5,973 bases of DNA from a bacterium (lineage in GTDB: Bacteria > Verrucomicrobiota > Verrucomicrobiae > Limisphaerales > J093), in contig JAKCAB010000199.1 of NCBI GenBank assembly GCA_021839785.1, forward strand, positions 1-5,973, written 5' to 3'. The notes beneath the pieces are model-generated. The model worked only from the letters and a program-made list of their open reading frames with translations. It made no database searches and was not told the origin of the DNA. Each line of letters begins with the position of its first letter. Positions within the stretch are counted from its first letter, which is position 1. The position numbers and the translations under genes were made by a program. Positions 5,873 to 5,973 of this stretch are shown in pieces.

Positions 5873-5973
5873 CGTAACCGGCGTGTAAAAAGAACCCCTG
5901 GCAGTCGGTCGGGGTCACGGCGGTGAAGGCGGCGCCGGCGGCCTTGAGCAGTTGGCGGGCATTCCGGGGTTCT
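5850..5973 (-). mobile_element. IS630-family insertion sequence, one end only
   Basis: The element appears to begin at GAGCATTTCCATC (5850), directly after the TA target, and runs off the right edge of the window. Its tip lies 15 bases from the transposase stop codon, a compact spacing usual for this family, so the terminal inverted repeat probably overlaps or abuts the end of the transposase gene. The other terminus is needed to confirm the inverted repeat and the element length. Confidence 0.75.
5865..5973 (-). CDS. IS630-family transposase, C-terminal 35 residues, start outside window
   Basis: Read on the - strand from 5972 to the TGA at 5867-5865, the frame gives 35 residues. They end in AFTAVTPTDCQGFFLHAGYAT, with ARQLLKAAGAAF just before. 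The pattern 'AVTPxDCxGFFxHxGY(A)T' with this exact kind of ending is typical of the IS630 DDE transposases (DDE_3 type), where this helix-rich tail follows the catalytic domain. The catalytic Asp/Asp/Glu residues lie outside the window, so whether the enzyme is intact cannot be judged. Its stop codon is placed so that the opposite strand provides the stop that ends the interrupted rhamnosidase. Confidence 0.8.
   Translation of the reverse strand, partial: EPRNARQLLKAAGAAFTAVTPTDCQGFFLHAGYAT

Overview
This is a GC-rich bacterial window with five gene features and almost no spare DNA. The style suggests Verrucomicrobiota, for example the Pedosphaera/Limisphaerales side. The reasons are an exported GH78 rhamnosidase, a LytS/YehU-type kinase, weak or absent Shine-Dalgarno sites, and a CCCTC-rich hairpin repeat between genes. 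This assignment is inference, and Planctomycetota or another Gram-negative phylum is not excluded.

Region 1 (1-2050, + strand) is a tightly packed cassette. It holds the C-terminal part of an active-looking ketosynthase (KS-alpha, FabF-like), then a second ketosynthase-fold protein that has lost its catalytic residues (KS-beta or chain-length-factor-like), then a small acyl carrier protein. The order KS-alpha, KS-beta, ACP, with overlapping reading frames, is that of a minimal type II polyketide/fatty-acid synthase. The ACP resembles those of aryl-polyene-type clusters. The product is unknown because the tailoring genes, if any, lie upstream of the window.

Region 2 (2051-2235) is a short gap between convergent genes that carries a near-perfect hairpin of the dispersed-repeat kind. 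Region 3 (2236-3351, - strand) is a four-helix membrane sensor histidine kinase of the LytS/YehU family with no response regulator beside it. Region 4 (3352-3484) is the divergent intergenic region, with an inverted repeat just before the rhamnosidase start.

Region 5 (3485-5872, + strand) is a secreted alpha-L-rhamnosidase (GH78). It is cut off inside its catalytic barrel by an IS630-family insertion at a TA dinucleotide (5848-5849). The insertion element supplies the premature stop codon, and its transposase enters from the right edge on the - strand. The rhamnosidase is therefore probably inactive in this genome copy.

The most interesting items are the KS/KS-beta/ACP cassette with its unusual dead partner, and the IS disruption of the rhamnosidase. 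I see no CRISPR array, tRNA or rRNA, and nothing that amounts to a wholly new system.
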